From Mycobacterium nebraskense (GTDB taxonomy: Bacteria > Actinomycetota > Actinomycetes > Mycobacteriales > Mycobacteriaceae): DNA of 57,196 bases. Below, one piece after another: positions 17,790-26,859 of the stretch. Made by a program: the position numbers and the translations under genes. Location: NCBI RefSeq assembly GCF_002102255.1, contig NZ_LQPH01000142.1, forward strand, positions 1 to 57,196, in the 5' to 3' direction. Numbering within the stretch: the first letter of the stretch is position 1; every line of letters starts with the position of its first letter. Under the pieces are notes generated by a model. The model was given only the letters and a program-made list of their open reading frames with translations, did no database searches and was not told where the DNA came from.

Positions 17790-18788
17790 GTGGTCACAGG
17801 TGTCACCGGCAAAGAGGCGAAGGACTGGGCGTCGGAGCACCTGTGGGGCAATTGCAGTTCGCTCTACACTCCGTTCTACGGTCTCGACGGCGACGAAATC
17901 GACTACGGGGCACTGCGCGCGCTGGTGCGGCATTGCCTGGTCGACCTGGACCAGGACGGTATTTGGCTGACCGGCGGTATCGCCGAATTCTGGTCACTGA
18001 CCACCGACGAACTCAAAGAAGTAGTCCGGGTCGCGATCGAGGAGGCTCGACGGGTCAAACCCGGCGCGCTGGTGCAGGTGATGTCGAGTACCGACACTGC
18101 CAAGCAGGCCGTCGAGCTCACGCTGAACGCCCAAGAGCTGGGCGCCGACATCTGCTACATCCTGACGCCGTATTTCGAGTGCTCGGGGAAGCCCGGGGTG
18201 CTGGAATATCTGCGCTATGTCGCCGATCGCACCGATATGCCGCTGGGCTTTTTCAACTCTCACTCGACAGGGCTGGTGTTAACCCCCGAGGAATGTGTCG
18301 AGCTCTACCGTGAGATCCCCGCTCTGTGCGGACTGAAGAACGGGCTGCTCGATGCGGAGCACAGCCTCGCGATTCACAAGCTGGCCCCGGAAATGGTGTT
18401 GTGGGAAGCGGCCGATGAGGCCGGGATCCGGTTAGGGATACCCCACCCCGGAGCGCTGGGTTCGGCCCTCTACCTCTACGAGAAGCCGGGTGCACTGCTG
18501 TTCAGCGAGTGGCGCGCACTGCTGATGCTAGGCGATTTCGAGCGCGCCGATACCTTCGCGGCCGAGACCGGTCTGACCGCCATGCGCGAGGCGAGCCGCC
18601 GCTATCAGTCCCATCCCGCCCGCCCCGGAATGTTCACGCATTGGGGAGCCGGGTTCAAATTCGGCGCTTCGTTGCTCGGCCTCCCCGTCGGTGACCACCC
18701 TGCCCGGCCGCCGCAAACCGCGTTCCCCGACGACCTGAAGCAGCCGATCCGTGAGGCCTATGTCGCCTCTGGGTTCATCGAGTCCTGA
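17790..18788 (+). CDS. Dihydrodipicolinate synthase (DapA)/aldolase-family protein
   Basis: The start is probably GTG 17790, which has AGAAGGAG seven bases upstream; an ATG at 17772 overlaps that site. The 332-residue product is a class I aldolase of the DHDPS/NAL superfamily. It has GGIAEFWSLTTDE (the family GxxGE region), a tyrosine in CYILTPYF and the Schiff-base lysine in CGLKNGL. It is longer than typical DapA and sits first in a beta-oxidation operon, so it is not the lysine enzyme. It may cleave or condense a pyruvate-like or beta-hydroxy intermediate. Genes downstream follow with tiny gaps or overlaps. Confidence 0.85.
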   Translation: MVTGVTGKEAKDWASEHLWGNCSSLYTPFYGLDGDEIDYGALRALVRHCLVDLDQDGIWLTGGIAEFWSLTTDELKEVVRVAIEEARRVKPGALVQVMSSTDTAKQAVELTLNAQELGADICYILTPYFECSGKPGVLEYLRYVADRTDMPLGFFNSHSTGLVLTPEECVELYREIPALCGLKNGLLDAEHSLAIHKLAPEMVLWEAADEAGIRLGIPHPGALGSALYLYEKPGALLFSEWRALLMLGDFERADTFAAETGLTAMREASRRYQSHPARPGMFTHWGAGFKFGASLLGLPVGDHPARPPQTAFPDDLKQPIREAYVASGFIES

Positions 18789-18803
18789 GAACGGAGAGCT
18801 GTA

Positions 18804-19922
18804 GTGGAGGTGCGCGAATTTCGCGCCAGCGTGCGGGCCTGGATCGACGAGGTCGGAGAGCCGTTGGTCCCCGCGATCGAAGACCAAAGTGTTGACGCCC
18901 AGCTGCACCATCAACGTCAAGTGCAGCGACTGCTGTTCGACGCCGGCTGGATGCGCTGGGGCTGGCCGACCCGGATCGGTGGCCTGGGGGGCTCGCCGAT
19001 GCTGCGCGCCGTCCTCGGCGAGGAGCTCACCAGCCGAGCGCTGGTGCACACCACGTCCTGGTCGATGCACGAAGTGCTCGGGCCGGCGGTGGCCGAGTTC
19101 GGCCGGCCCGAACTGGTCGAGGAGATCTTCCCGCGGCTATTGCGGGGCGAGGAATTCTGGTGTCAGGGGTTCTCCGAGCCCGATGCGGGCAGCGACCTGG
19201 GATCGATGCGGACGACCGCGCGCCCGTGCGGCGACGGCTGGGTGATCAACGGCGAGAAGTTGTGGACCAGCTGGGCGCACCACGCCACCCGGTGCATCGT
19301 GTTGGCCAGAACCGGCAGCGCCGGATCGCGGGGTATCAGCGCTTTTCTGGTGGATATGGACACCCGGGGCGTGACCGCGAGCCCGCTGGAGACGATGGCC
19401 GGTGTCGACGAATTCTGCTCGACGTCGTTCGTCGACGTCGAGGTCCCCGCGCAGCGTCTGCTCGGTGAGCTGAACGCCGGCTGGCGGGTCGCACAGTTCA
19501 TTTTGTCCTGTGAACGCGGCCCGATTTTCTGGCAGCGCGGCGCCTGGCTTGCCCACCATCTCGGTCTGCTCCTTGACGCCGCACGCGACGGGGCGTCCGC
19601 GTCGACCCTCGGCGAGGCCTACCAGCTGTTGTGGGCTTTTCGCGCCACCTCGAAGAACACACAGGACCGCATCGCTGCGGGTGATATGCCAGGACCCGAA
19701 GCCTCGGTGGACAAGATCATGATCGCTGCCGCTGATCAGGCCGTGTTCGACGCGGCGCGCGAGCTGCTGCGCGGCGACATGGAAACCGATGACACCGCGC
19801 GCAGCCGGGCGTGGCGCCGCGAGTGGGCGTATTCGCGCGCTGCCACCATCTACGGGGGCACCAGTGAAATACAGAAAGATATCGTGGCTACGCGGCTGCT
19901 CGGATTGCCGAGAAGCGCGTGA
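18804..19922 (+). CDS. Acyl-CoA dehydrogenase, subunit with C-terminal IYGGTSEIQ
   Basis: The 372-residue flavoprotein starts at GTG 18804. It has the flavin-contact segment FSEPDAGSDLGSM, WVINGEKLWTSWAHHA, and a C-terminal IYGGTSEIQKDIVATRLLG, the part that binds FAD across the dimer. It introduces an alpha-beta double bond into an acyl-CoA. The next gene encodes a shorter dehydrogenase-like subunit and overlaps the stop (GTGA). Such pairs in actinobacteria form alpha2beta2 enzymes, as in the FadE26-FadE27 and FadE28-FadE29 steroid side-chain enzymes. This is the first of three pairs in the window. Confidence 0.9.
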   Translation: MEVREFRASVRAWIDEVGEPLVPAIEDQSVDAQLHHQRQVQRLLFDAGWMRWGWPTRIGGLGGSPMLRAVLGEELTSRALVHTTSWSMHEVLGPAVAEFGRPELVEEIFPRLLRGEEFWCQGFSEPDAGSDLGSMRTTARPCGDGWVINGEKLWTSWAHHATRCIVLARTGSAGSRGISAFLVDMDTRGVTASPLETMAGVDEFCSTSFVDVEVPAQRLLGELNAGWRVAQFILSCERGPIFWQRGAWLAHHLGLLLDAARDGASASTLGEAYQLLWAFRATSKNTQDRIAAGDMPGPEASVDKIMIAAADQAVFDAARELLRGDMETDDTARSRAWRREWAYSRAATIYGGTSEIQKDIVATRLLGLPRSA

Positions 19923-20914
19923 AGCAGGCTCACACCATCGATGCCGCCGAGCGGGAACTGATGGCGACGACCATCCGTGGACTGGCGGAGGAACTCGACG
20001 GGACCGAGCTTGCGCAGGCACTCGATGCGTTCGGGTTCGCCGACTTGCTCGCCGAGGCGCCCCGGGATGCGGTGTCGGCGCTGTTCACCGCGCTCGGTGG
20101 CGCCGGATCGATGTCGACGTCGCTGCAGGATGTGCTGCTGCGACCGTTGGCCGAACATCTGCCGGCCGCGGCGACGGGATACAACGTTGTCCTACCCGGC
20201 ATCGGCGCCGATCTGGTCGGCGCGGCTGACGGCGAGCTGCTGGCGGTGCGCGGCCTGGTCATCGGAGCGCGGCCGGTGTTGAGGTATCTGGCGCCGATCG
20301 CGATCCGCGGTGAGCTGGTCTGGGTTGACCTGCAGGAGTCGTCGGGGGTCTCGACGCGGCGGATCGATGGTCTTGATCCGGCATTGCAGATGATCGAAGT
20401 CAGCGGCGTCGACGTGCTGTCCGAGGTGGTCCTGGCTGGGAAACAGGCCGTTGCAGCCTGGGATGCAGTGGCAACGGCAGGCCGGGTGGCGCTGGGCTAC
20501 CAGATCATCGGGGCGGTCGGGCGGATGATCGAGCTTGCCATCGACCACGCCTGCAGCAGAGTGCAATTCGGCCGGCCTATCGGCTCCTTTCAGGCGGTAA
20601 GCACCCGGCTGGCCGACGCACACGTCGCTCGTGCGGGCGCCGCCGCGGCCCTCACGTCGGCCTGGGATGCCGATGATGCCGTTTTAGCGGGTCTGCTGGC
20701 GAAGTCGTTGGCGGGGCGTGCGGCCCGCATCGCCGCCACCCAGTGCCAGCAAGTCCTGGCCGGCATCGGCTTCACTGCCGAGCATCCCTTCCACCGCTTC
20801 TTGGCCCGTGCGCTGGTGCTGGATTCGGTGCTGGGCTCGGCCAGCGAACTGCCCTCGGTGATCGGTGCCCGTTTGATTTCGGCCGGGACGATTCCCCGGT
20901 TGGTAGAGCTGTGA
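19919..20914 (+). CDS. Acyl-CoA dehydrogenase-like partner subunit
   Basis: The 331-residue protein starts at GTG 19919, overlapping the upstream stop. It is shorter than the usual 370-400 residues and is weak in the flavin-contact motifs. It keeps the helical C-terminal domain: GYQIIGAVGRMIELAIDHAC, VQFGRPIGSFQAVS and GIGFTAEHPFHRFLAR. It lacks the IYGGTSEI ending of its partner. This division of features is expected for the non-catalytic half of a heteromeric dehydrogenase. Its own stop overlaps the GTG of the hydratase gene. Confidence 0.85.
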   Translation: MKQAHTIDAAERELMATTIRGLAEELDGTELAQALDAFGFADLLAEAPRDAVSALFTALGGAGSMSTSLQDVLLRPLAEHLPAAATGYNVVLPGIGADLVGAADGELLAVRGLVIGARPVLRYLAPIAIRGELVWVDLQESSGVSTRRIDGLDPALQMIEVSGVDVLSEVVLAGKQAVAAWDAVATAGRVALGYQIIGAVGRMIELAIDHACSRVQFGRPIGSFQAVSTRLADAHVARAGAAAALTSAWDADDAVLAGLLAKSLAGRAARIAATQCQQVLAGIGFTAEHPFHRFLARALVLDSVLGSASELPSVIGARLISAGTIPRLVEL

Positions 20915-21723
20915 GCGGCGGCGATCCGTCCTGCGCGGAAACGCATCCGGCCGTCATCGTCGACCGTCTCGGGTCGGTGGCGCGCGTGACGTTGTCCCGG
21001 CCGGAAAAGGCCAACGCCCTGGACGCCGAGATCACCGATGCACTGCTCGGGGCCGTCCTTGCGCTGCGTGATGAGCCAGACGTGCGCGCGATGGTGCTGA
21101 CCGGCGAGGGCAGCGCATTCAGCGCCGGCGGGGACTTCAAGACCATCCGTGCCATGCGCGATGACCGCTCTCTGCGCGACACCGTGCTCGCCGCCCACCA
21201 AGAGCTGTTCTGGGCAATGACGCGCCTGCCGTTTCCCACCGTCGCCGCCGTCAACGGCGCCGCGGTCGGTGCTGGCGTCACGGTGGCGCTGCTGTGCGAC
21301 CTGGTCGTGGTGGCCGAAGACTCCTTCCTCAGTGATCCGCGGGTTTCGCTAGGGCTGCTCGACGGTGCCGGCGGGTTGCTGCTGTGGCCGTTGCGCACGA
21401 GCCTGTCCGCCGCCAAGGAACATCTGCTCCTGGGCGACCGGGTCAGTGGCGCCGAAGCGCATCGCCTGGGGCTGGCGAACCGGGCGGTACCCGCAGCCGA
21501 CGTGTTGCAGGAGGCGCTGCAGCTGGCCGATCGCCTCGCCGCGCTCCCGCAGCAGGCCGTCCGGCAGACGCGCCAGCTGCTGAATTTCCACATCGACCGG
21601 GTTGCCGCGTTACTGCCACATTGTGCCCGCGCGGAAAGCGAGTGCTTTGACACCGAGGAGCATCGCGTGCTGCTCGAGCGGCTGAGCGCACGCGCGGCAG
21701 CCAAGAACGCGAGGATCCCGTAA
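20911..21723 (+). CDS. Enoyl-CoA hydratase/isomerase family protein
   Basis: GTG 20911 overlaps the upstream stop as GTGA, giving 270 residues. The crotonase fold is shown by GSAFSAGGDFKT (oxyanion hole 1) and NGAAVGAGVTVALLCDLVV (oxyanion hole 2). The usual second catalytic glutamate is replaced in LGLLDGAGG, where aspartate or other residues occupy the site, so it may be an isomerase or another crotonase-type enzyme and not a plain hydratase. The stop overlaps the next ATG (TAATG). Confidence 0.88.
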   Translation: MSGGDPSCAETHPAVIVDRLGSVARVTLSRPEKANALDAEITDALLGAVLALRDEPDVRAMVLTGEGSAFSAGGDFKTIRAMRDDRSLRDTVLAAHQELFWAMTRLPFPTVAAVNGAAVGAGVTVALLCDLVVVAEDSFLSDPRVSLGLLDGAGGLLLWPLRTSLSAAKEHLLLGDRVSGAEAHRLGLANRAVPAADVLQEALQLADRLAALPQQAVRQTRQLLNFHIDRVAALLPHCARAESECFDTEEHRVLLERLSARAAAKNARIP

Positions 21724-22463
21724 TGGCTCGCGTCGCATTGGTCACGGGCGGCACCCGGGGGATAGGTCGTGCCATCACCGACCGGCTGACGCATGCCGGT
21801 GTCGCGGTGGCCGCGGCATATGCCCGCGACGACGTCGCCGCACACGCCGTGCGCGAGGAGGCTTCGCGGTGCGGGGCCACGGTGAGCCTGCATCAGGCCG
21901 ATGTCGGGGAGCCGACATCCTGCCAGCGGCTGGTTGCCGACGTTCTCGAGCAGCACGGCCGGCTGGACTACTTGGTCAACAACGCCGGGATGGTCAACGA
22001 GCAACGGCTCAGCGAGGTCAGCTCCGAGGACTGGCAACGCCAGCTCGCGGTCAACCTGTCTGCGGCGTTTTACCTTAGCCAGGCCACGCTGGCGCACATG
22101 ACCCAGCAGCGTTTCGGGCGGGTGGTCAACATCGGCTCGGTCACGGCACTGCTGGGCAGCCCGGTGCAGATCGCCTACGGCGCTGCCAAGGGCGGCATCG
22201 TCGGCCTGACCAGATCGTGTGCTCGGGCGGTCGCGCGCAAGGGCATCACCGTGAATTGCGTGATACCCGGCAGCTTCGATACCGATATGTCGGCCGAGCT
22301 GGCATACACCGACCGGGATGCGGTGACGTCGATGATCCCGGTCGGGCGCTGGGGCCGTCCCGAGGAGCTGGCGCACGCCGTCGCGTTTCTGCTCGACGAC
22401 CTCGCTTCCTATGTCACCGGCGCCGTCCTGACCGTCGACGGCGGAATGAGCATGGGTGGATGA
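21723..22463 (+). CDS. FabG-like SDR (3-ketoacyl reductase / hydroxyacyl-CoA dehydrogenase type)
   Basis: The 246-residue product has TGGTRGIG (8-15), LVNNAG, a serine in VNIGSVT, YGAAKGG and a closing VTGAVLTVDGG. It is a standard FabG-type SDR. In this operon, after dehydrogenases and a hydratase, it more likely oxidises the 3-hydroxyacyl-CoA than serves fatty acid synthesis; that is inference from context. The start overlaps the hydratase stop (TAATG) and its stop overlaps the synthetase ATG (ATGA), indicating tight coupling. Confidence 0.88.
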   Translation: MARVALVTGGTRGIGRAITDRLTHAGVAVAAAYARDDVAAHAVREEASRCGATVSLHQADVGEPTSCQRLVADVLEQHGRLDYLVNNAGMVNEQRLSEVSSEDWQRQLAVNLSAAFYLSQATLAHMTQQRFGRVVNIGSVTALLGSPVQIAYGAAKGGIVGLTRSCARAVARKGITVNCVIPGSFDTDMSAELAYTDRDAVTSMIPVGRWGRPEELAHAVAFLLDDLASYVTGAVLTVDGGMSMGG

Positions 22464-24091
22464 GCATGAACCGAACTCGACTCACCGCGAGTGACATCGT
22501 GGCGCCGCCGGTGGCCCCGGAGCGCCTCGCCGAATACCGCCGCTTCGGCTACATCAGCGACCAGACGATTTCTGCGTCGGTCGTCCGCGCCGCCCGTCAG
22601 TGGGGCTCACAGCCGGCCCTCGCCGAAGGCGGCCATCAGCTGACGTACCAGGAGCTGCTCGAGGTGGTCGAACGTGCTGCCGCGTGGCTGACCGGGGCGG
22701 GTATCGGGTCCGGCGACGTCGTCTGCTGGCAGACGCCGAACTGGTGGGAAGCTCACGTGCTGGGTCTGGCGGTCTGGCATGCCGGGGCGGTGAGCTGCCC
22801 GGTCGCCCCGTTCTACCGGGAACACGAGCTGCGCCAGGTCATCGAAGAGGTGCGGCCGGCCGCTGTGGTGACCGCCGAGGCATTTCGTGGATTCGCCCAC
22901 GCCGACGCGTTCGACGACCTGCTTGCGGCGACCGGTCTCGGCGACGTTGCCCGAATCGTGCTGCGGGGGACCCGGCCGGGCTGGGCGCCGTTCGACGCGG
23001 TCGTCTCGCACGGGCGCCGCCAGAAATCCGCCACGGTCGGACCCGATGATCCGTGCCTGATCCTCTTCACTTCGGGCACGACGTCGGGTGCTAAGGCCGC
23101 GGTGCACTCGTCGCGCACGTTGCTGGCCGAAACCCGCCAGCTCGTTGATGCGTGGGGCCTGTCCTGGGAGGACGTCGCCTACATGGCCGCCCCGCTGCAG
23201 CACATCACCGGCGTGCTCAACGCAATGACCATCCCGTTGCTGGTCGGCGCCTCCGCGGTGCTGGCCGACCGTTGGGAACCTGACGTCGCGGTGGCCGACA
23301 TCATGCGCCACCGGGTGACGTATTCGGCGGGGGCAACGGTTTTCCTGCAGGAATTGACCGACGCCGCTCGCGCCGCCCGCGTGCACCTGCCGCTGCGGAT
23401 GTTCGCCTGCGGCGGGGCGGCGGTGCCGCGCGCGGTCATGGAACGCAGTGAAGAGCAGGGGATTCCGGCCGCCCGGGTGTACGGCATGACCGAACTTCCG
23501 ACCGTGACGGTGATGAACCGCGCGTATCCGTTCGACCTGCGCGCGGGGACCGACGGCGCGATCGCCCCGGGGGTGCAGGTCCGGGTCGTCGGGACGGACG
23601 GCGAGCCGCTGGCCGCAGGCTGCCCGGGCGAACTGCTGGTGCGCGGGCCCGAGCAGATGCTCGGCTACCTCGATCCTGACGCCAACCGGGCGGCCCTCGA
23701 CGACGCGGGATGGTTCAGCACCGGGGATGTCGGTCTCGTCGACGGTGCCGGCTTCGTCACCATCACCGGGCGGGTCAAAGACGTGATCAACCGCGGCGGC
23801 GAGAAGTTCTCGGCCCGCGAGATCGAAGACCTGCTCGTCAAACACCCGGCGGTGCGCAGCGCCGCCGTGGTACCCGGACCCGACGCAAGGTTCGGCGAAG
23901 TGCCCGTGGCGTTCGTCGTATTCGACCAGCCAGGCCAGGTGACAGCCGAAGACCTGTGCCGCCATCTGCACGCCACCGGACTGGCCCGCCAAAAGACCCC
24001 CGTCGCTTGGCATTTCGTCGACGCGTTGCCGACGACCCCTTCGGGGAAGGTCAAGAAGTTCGAGCTGGTCGCAACCGCGAGCACCGAGTAA
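22460..24091 (+). CDS. AMP-dependent acyl-CoA synthetase
   Basis: ATG 22460 overlaps the SDR stop, giving 543 residues. The adenylation core motif is LILFTSGTTSGAKAAVH, followed by YGMTELP, then FSTGDVGLVD and GRVKDVINRGGEKFS. The catalytic lysine is in TPSGKVKKFEL near the C-terminus. All the motifs of the acyl-adenylate family are present. It would activate a carboxylic acid with ATP and CoA. The best match by pattern is the medium-chain or cyclohexanecarboxylate-type synthetases, though substrate cannot be assigned. Confidence 0.92.
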   Translation: MSMNRTRLTASDIVAPPVAPERLAEYRRFGYISDQTISASVVRAARQWGSQPALAEGGHQLTYQELLEVVERAAAWLTGAGIGSGDVVCWQTPNWWEAHVLGLAVWHAGAVSCPVAPFYREHELRQVIEEVRPAAVVTAEAFRGFAHADAFDDLLAATGLGDVARIVLRGTRPGWAPFDAVVSHGRRQKSATVGPDDPCLILFTSGTTSGAKAAVHSSRTLLAETRQLVDAWGLSWEDVAYMAAPLQHITGVLNAMTIPLLVGASAVLADRWEPDVAVADIMRHRVTYSAGATVFLQELTDAARAARVHLPLRMFACGGAAVPRAVMERSEEQGIPAARVYGMTELPTVTVMNRAYPFDLRAGTDGAIAPGVQVRVVGTDGEPLAAGCPGELLVRGPEQMLGYLDPDANRAALDDAGWFSTGDVGLVDGAGFVTITGRVKDVINRGGEKFSAREIEDLLVKHPAVRSAAVVPGPDARFGEVPVAFVVFDQPGQVTAEDLCRHLHATGLARQKTPVAWHFVDALPTTPSGKVKKFELVATASTE

Positions 24092-24099
24092 AGGCTGGG

Positions 24100-24933
24100 A
24101 TGAATCTCGATCAATTTCGCGCCATGCTCACCCTCGGCGACGACATCAAGGGCCGCACCGTGTTGCCGGTGCCGGATCCGAGCGCAGAGCGGATCTTCGG
24201 CGGACAAATCATGGCCCAGCTCATCGTTGCCGCCGCACCACCGGGATCTGCCAAAGCGGTGAAGTCACTGCAGATCGCGTTCCCGCGCGCCGGACGCGCT
24301 GCCGACCCGTTGTACCTGGACCTCGAGCAAACCCACGACGGTCGGTCACTGGGCCATCGGCGCGCGGTGGCGTGGCAGGGCGAGGAGGCCGGCCGGCGGG
24401 TGGTCGCGACCGCGTCGATCCTCGTCGACCGCGCCGACCCAACTGAGCAAGGGTACAACTATCAGTACAGCGCCGCCGCGGCCGGTGATCCGATGGCCGC
24501 CAAACCCATTGACTTTGCCGTGATCCCGGGCGAAGCCCGCTTGATCGGCGACGGTCTGGATGTTGAGGACGCGGTGGCCGCGGACCTGGCGTTCTGGATG
24601 CGCTGCCCGGACTTCACCGATACCGCGCTTGCCCAACCCGTCATCGCCTACATCTCGGACTGGCCGCTGATCGGCACCCTGCTCCAGGCGGTGCCCGGGG
24701 TCAGCCAGCGCGACGCCCACGTCAGCGTCCAAACCGGTGTCGTGACGCATTCGGTGTGGTTTCACCAGCCGTTCGACGTCGCGCAGTGGCTGCGGGTGCA
24801 GATCCACGGCGTGCGATTGATCGGTGGCCGCGGCTTCGGCACCGGCGACGTGTACACCCAGTCCGGATCACACGTGGCGTCCTTCGCGCAGGAAAGCGTC
24901 ATAAGGACCCCACCGAAAGGAATGCAGCCATGA
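24100..24933 (+). CDS. TesB-like acyl-CoA thioesterase II
   Basis: The product is 277 residues from ATG 24100, 8 bases after the synthetase. It has two hot-dog repeats: the first with IFGGQIMAQ, and the second ending in GRGFGTGDVYTQSGSHVAS and FAQESVIR. The Asp in WFHQPFD, the Ser in TQSGSH and the Gln in FAQES match the Asp-Ser/Thr-Gln catalytic set of the family. It would release CoA from intermediates and so prevent CoA trapping. Its stop overlaps the ATG of the next hydratase. Confidence 0.9.
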   Translation: MNLDQFRAMLTLGDDIKGRTVLPVPDPSAERIFGGQIMAQLIVAAAPPGSAKAVKSLQIAFPRAGRAADPLYLDLEQTHDGRSLGHRRAVAWQGEEAGRRVVATASILVDRADPTEQGYNYQYSAAAAGDPMAAKPIDFAVIPGEARLIGDGLDVEDAVAADLAFWMRCPDFTDTALAQPVIAYISDWPLIGTLLQAVPGVSQRDAHVSVQTGVVTHSVWFHQPFDVAQWLRVQIHGVRLIGGRGFGTGDVYTQSGSHVASFAQESVIRTPPKGMQP

Positions 24934-25769
24934 CAGCTCAACACTTCGTCCGCTACGACTTCGACGATCGGGTCGCGGTCATCACCCTGGACCGCCCCGA
25001 CGCCGCCAACGCCCAAACCCCGGGCATCCTCAAGGACCTCGACGAGGCCTGGCGTCGCGCCGACGAGGACCCCGAGGTCCGGGTCATCGTCTTCCAAACC
25101 ACCGGTAAGCATTTCTCGGCCGGGCACGACATGTCGGGCACCGATCCTTCGGCCGACGGACGCAGCCTGAGCCCGCAGCGCACCGACGGCAAGCTGCTCG
25201 CCGACACCTACTACGACTGGGAGACCCGCGGTTACCTCGAATACGCGAAGCGCTGGCGCGACATCCCCAAGCCGTCCATCGCCGCGGTGCAGGGCAAGTG
25301 CATCGCGGCCGGGCTGATGCTGTGCTGGCCGTGCGATCTCATCGTCGCCGCGGACAACGCGCAGTTCTCCGACCCGGTCGGTCTGCTGGGCATCATGGGC
25401 GTCGAATACCATGCTCACACTTGGGAACTCGGTCCCCGCAAGGCCAAGGAGATGCTGTTCACCGCGGGTTCGGTGTCGGCCGAAGAGGCGCTGCGCTGCG
25501 GGATGGTCAACCATGTCGTACCGCTGGACGACTTACGTTCCGCCACAATGGATCTCGCTCATCGCGTCGCTCAGACCGATCCGTGGGCCCTGCGAATGGC
25601 CAAGCGGGCGGTCAATCAGACCCTGGACACCATGGGCTTCTCGACGGCGATCGCCTCATGTTTCGACATGCATCATCTCGGCCACACCCGGGCGCTGGCC
25701 GCGACGAACGGCCAGACGGTCGTGATGGCCGACCTGGAACGGATGAAAGCCGCGGGCCGCGCCCGGTGA
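24930..25769 (+). CDS. Enoyl-CoA hydratase family protein
   Basis: The product is 279 residues from ATG 24930 (ATGA overlap; AGGAA upstream). Crotonase motifs are GKHFSAGHDMSG and GKCIAAGLMLCWPCDLIVAAD. The second oxyanion region is followed by VGLLGIMGVEY, which again lacks the canonical glutamates, and an insertion of about 25 residues between the two motifs (RTDGKLLADTYYDWETRGY) is typical of a mycobacterial EchA subgroup. It ends the operon that starts at 17790. Confidence 0.9.
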   Translation: MTAQHFVRYDFDDRVAVITLDRPDAANAQTPGILKDLDEAWRRADEDPEVRVIVFQTTGKHFSAGHDMSGTDPSADGRSLSPQRTDGKLLADTYYDWETRGYLEYAKRWRDIPKPSIAAVQGKCIAAGLMLCWPCDLIVAADNAQFSDPVGLLGIMGVEYHAHTWELGPRKAKEMLFTAGSVSAEEALRCGMVNHVVPLDDLRSATMDLAHRVAQTDPWALRMAKRAVNQTLDTMGFSTAIASCFDMHHLGHTRALAATNGQTVVMADLERMKAAGRAR

Positions 25770-25882
25770 AAAGGCTGGGTCGGAGTCAGGAATTGGCCAC
25801 GGTGAGTAGGCCACGCGGTCGCCGCGGGAGTCAGCGGGCGGTAACGTCGGCGGCAAGCCCTCGACGCGAACCGATGCTTTAC

Positions 25883-25900
25883 TTGCTCGCGCGAACAGAT
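25883..25900. promoter_or_regulatory. TTGCTCGCGC half-site before marR
   Basis: The bases TTGCTCGCGC at 25883-25892 are identical to part of the dps upstream box (27262-27271) and lie just before the MarR start. They suggest autoregulation. Confidence 0.45.
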
Positions 25901-25907
25901 ACTACGT

Positions 25908-26480
25908 ATGTTGAGACTCATGGCAGGGAAGCCGGGCAGCAAGAGAGCGCGAAGGACAAAGCTCGAAGGGGTGACCTCGCTTAGCGCGGGTGAATCCAAG
26001 GTGATTCGCGCCTTACACCCGGGTTTTGTGACCATGATGCGGCAACTCGATGCTGACTTGCAGCACGAACATCGCATGTCGCACGCGGAATTCGTCGCGT
26101 TGATGTTCTTGTCCGAGGCTCCCGACCGTACGCTCGGGCTCAGCGAACTGGCTCGGCGCTGCCAGCAGTCGCTGAGCGCGATTAGCCGCACCATCGGGCG
26201 GATGGCGGCCGATGGGTTGGTCCGCCGTGAGCAGTCATCTCAGGACGCCCGCGCTTACAACGCCGTGCTCACTGATGAAGGGCTCACCCGATTGGAGCAA
26301 GCCGTCCCCACCCACGTGGTCAGCCTGCGTCGCCACCTATTCGATCACCTCGACGGTGTCGACCTCAGTGCCATCGGCGATGCATTCGAAAGCATCGCGG
26401 CCGCCGCTAGTGGAGACCCCCATATAGTTCCCGATCAACCATCACCAGACACCCCGGTAGGGCGATACATCACGGGCTGA
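25908..26480 (+). CDS. MarR-family transcriptional regulator
   Basis: The product has 190 residues; ATG 25920 is an alternative start. A basic lead is followed by the MarR winged helix: FVALMFLSEAPDRTLGLSELARRC, then QQSLSAISRTIGRMAADGLVRRE and the wing DARAYNAVLTDEG. The dimer helices follow. It is not clearly part of the upstream operon (138-base gap). The same sequence core occurs before this gene, before the minus-strand secreted-protein gene and before dps, so it probably represses all three, responding to oxidative or phenolic ligands as many MarR proteins do. Confidence 0.88.
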   Translation: MLRLMAGKPGSKRARRTKLEGVTSLSAGESKVIRALHPGFVTMMRQLDADLQHEHRMSHAEFVALMFLSEAPDRTLGLSELARRCQQSLSAISRTIGRMAADGLVRREQSSQDARAYNAVLTDEGLTRLEQAVPTHVVSLRRHLFDHLDGVDLSAIGDAFESIAAAASGDPHIVPDQPSPDTPVGRYITG

Positions 26481-26750
26481 ACGGGCTGGGGTCGGTGGCG
26501 GTAGTCCCGGCAATCGGGCAGAGAGACCCGCCCGGATTCCCGGCTCTATTCCTTCCGCCCGCCGAGATGGGCTGCCGCCGGGTGGGGCTGTCTTCTGGCA
26601 ACTACAGCTGAGGCCGCCAAACGGGTTGGGGTCGGTGCCGCCGATCGCGTTCGGGTCGGCGTTGGCGGGGGACGCCCCAACAACGGAGCCGAGAGCGATT
26701 GCTGCGCTGACCACTATTTTCGTGATCGCTCGGCGGTGCTGACTTGTCAT
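26442..26750 (-). CDS. Small secreted protein of unknown function
   Basis: The 102-residue product has an N-terminal basic segment (MTSQHRRAITK), a hydrophobic core (IVVSAAIALGSVVGAS) and a likely signal peptidase site after PANA. The mature part starts DPNAIGGTDPNPFGGLSCSC, followed by a proline-rich tail. Similar short DPNPF-CSC proteins occur in mycobacteria, with no known role. It overlaps the 3' end of the MarR gene by 39 bases on the other strand. The promoter region (26802-26851) shares a conserved box with dps. Confidence 0.65.
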   Translation of the reverse strand: MTSQHRRAITKIVVSAAIALGSVVGASPANADPNAIGGTDPNPFGGLSCSCQKTAPPGGSPSRRAEGIEPGIRAGLSARLPGLPPPTPARSARDVSPYRGVW

Positions 26751-26801
26751 GTCATCTTCTTTCGTTTGAGACGAACGGACGCCGCATCGTTGCGCAGACT
26801 G

Positions 26802-26851
26802 ACTGGCTTGCTTGCGCCAGCAAGCATATGATTGCTTGCGCGTACAAGCAA
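26802..26851. promoter_or_regulatory. MarR-type box upstream of the secreted-protein gene
   Basis: The inverted repeat TTGCTTGCGCGTACAAGCAA (26832-26851) has 7-bp perfect arms. Before it stands a segment that matches the dps box at 27232-27270 in 33 of 39 positions, including CAAGCATATGATTGCT exactly. It is 52-101 bases upstream of the secreted-protein start. Confidence 0.65.
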
Positions 26852-26859
26852 GCGGTAGG

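Noticed and set aside
20772..22376. 534-codon open frame on the minus strand
   Set aside because: It lies opposite the enoyl-CoA hydratase and FabG-like genes, whose motifs are clear; no recognisable domain in the antisense frame.
22607..24013. 468-codon open frame on the minus strand
   Set aside because: It is antisense to the acyl-CoA synthetase and has no domain.
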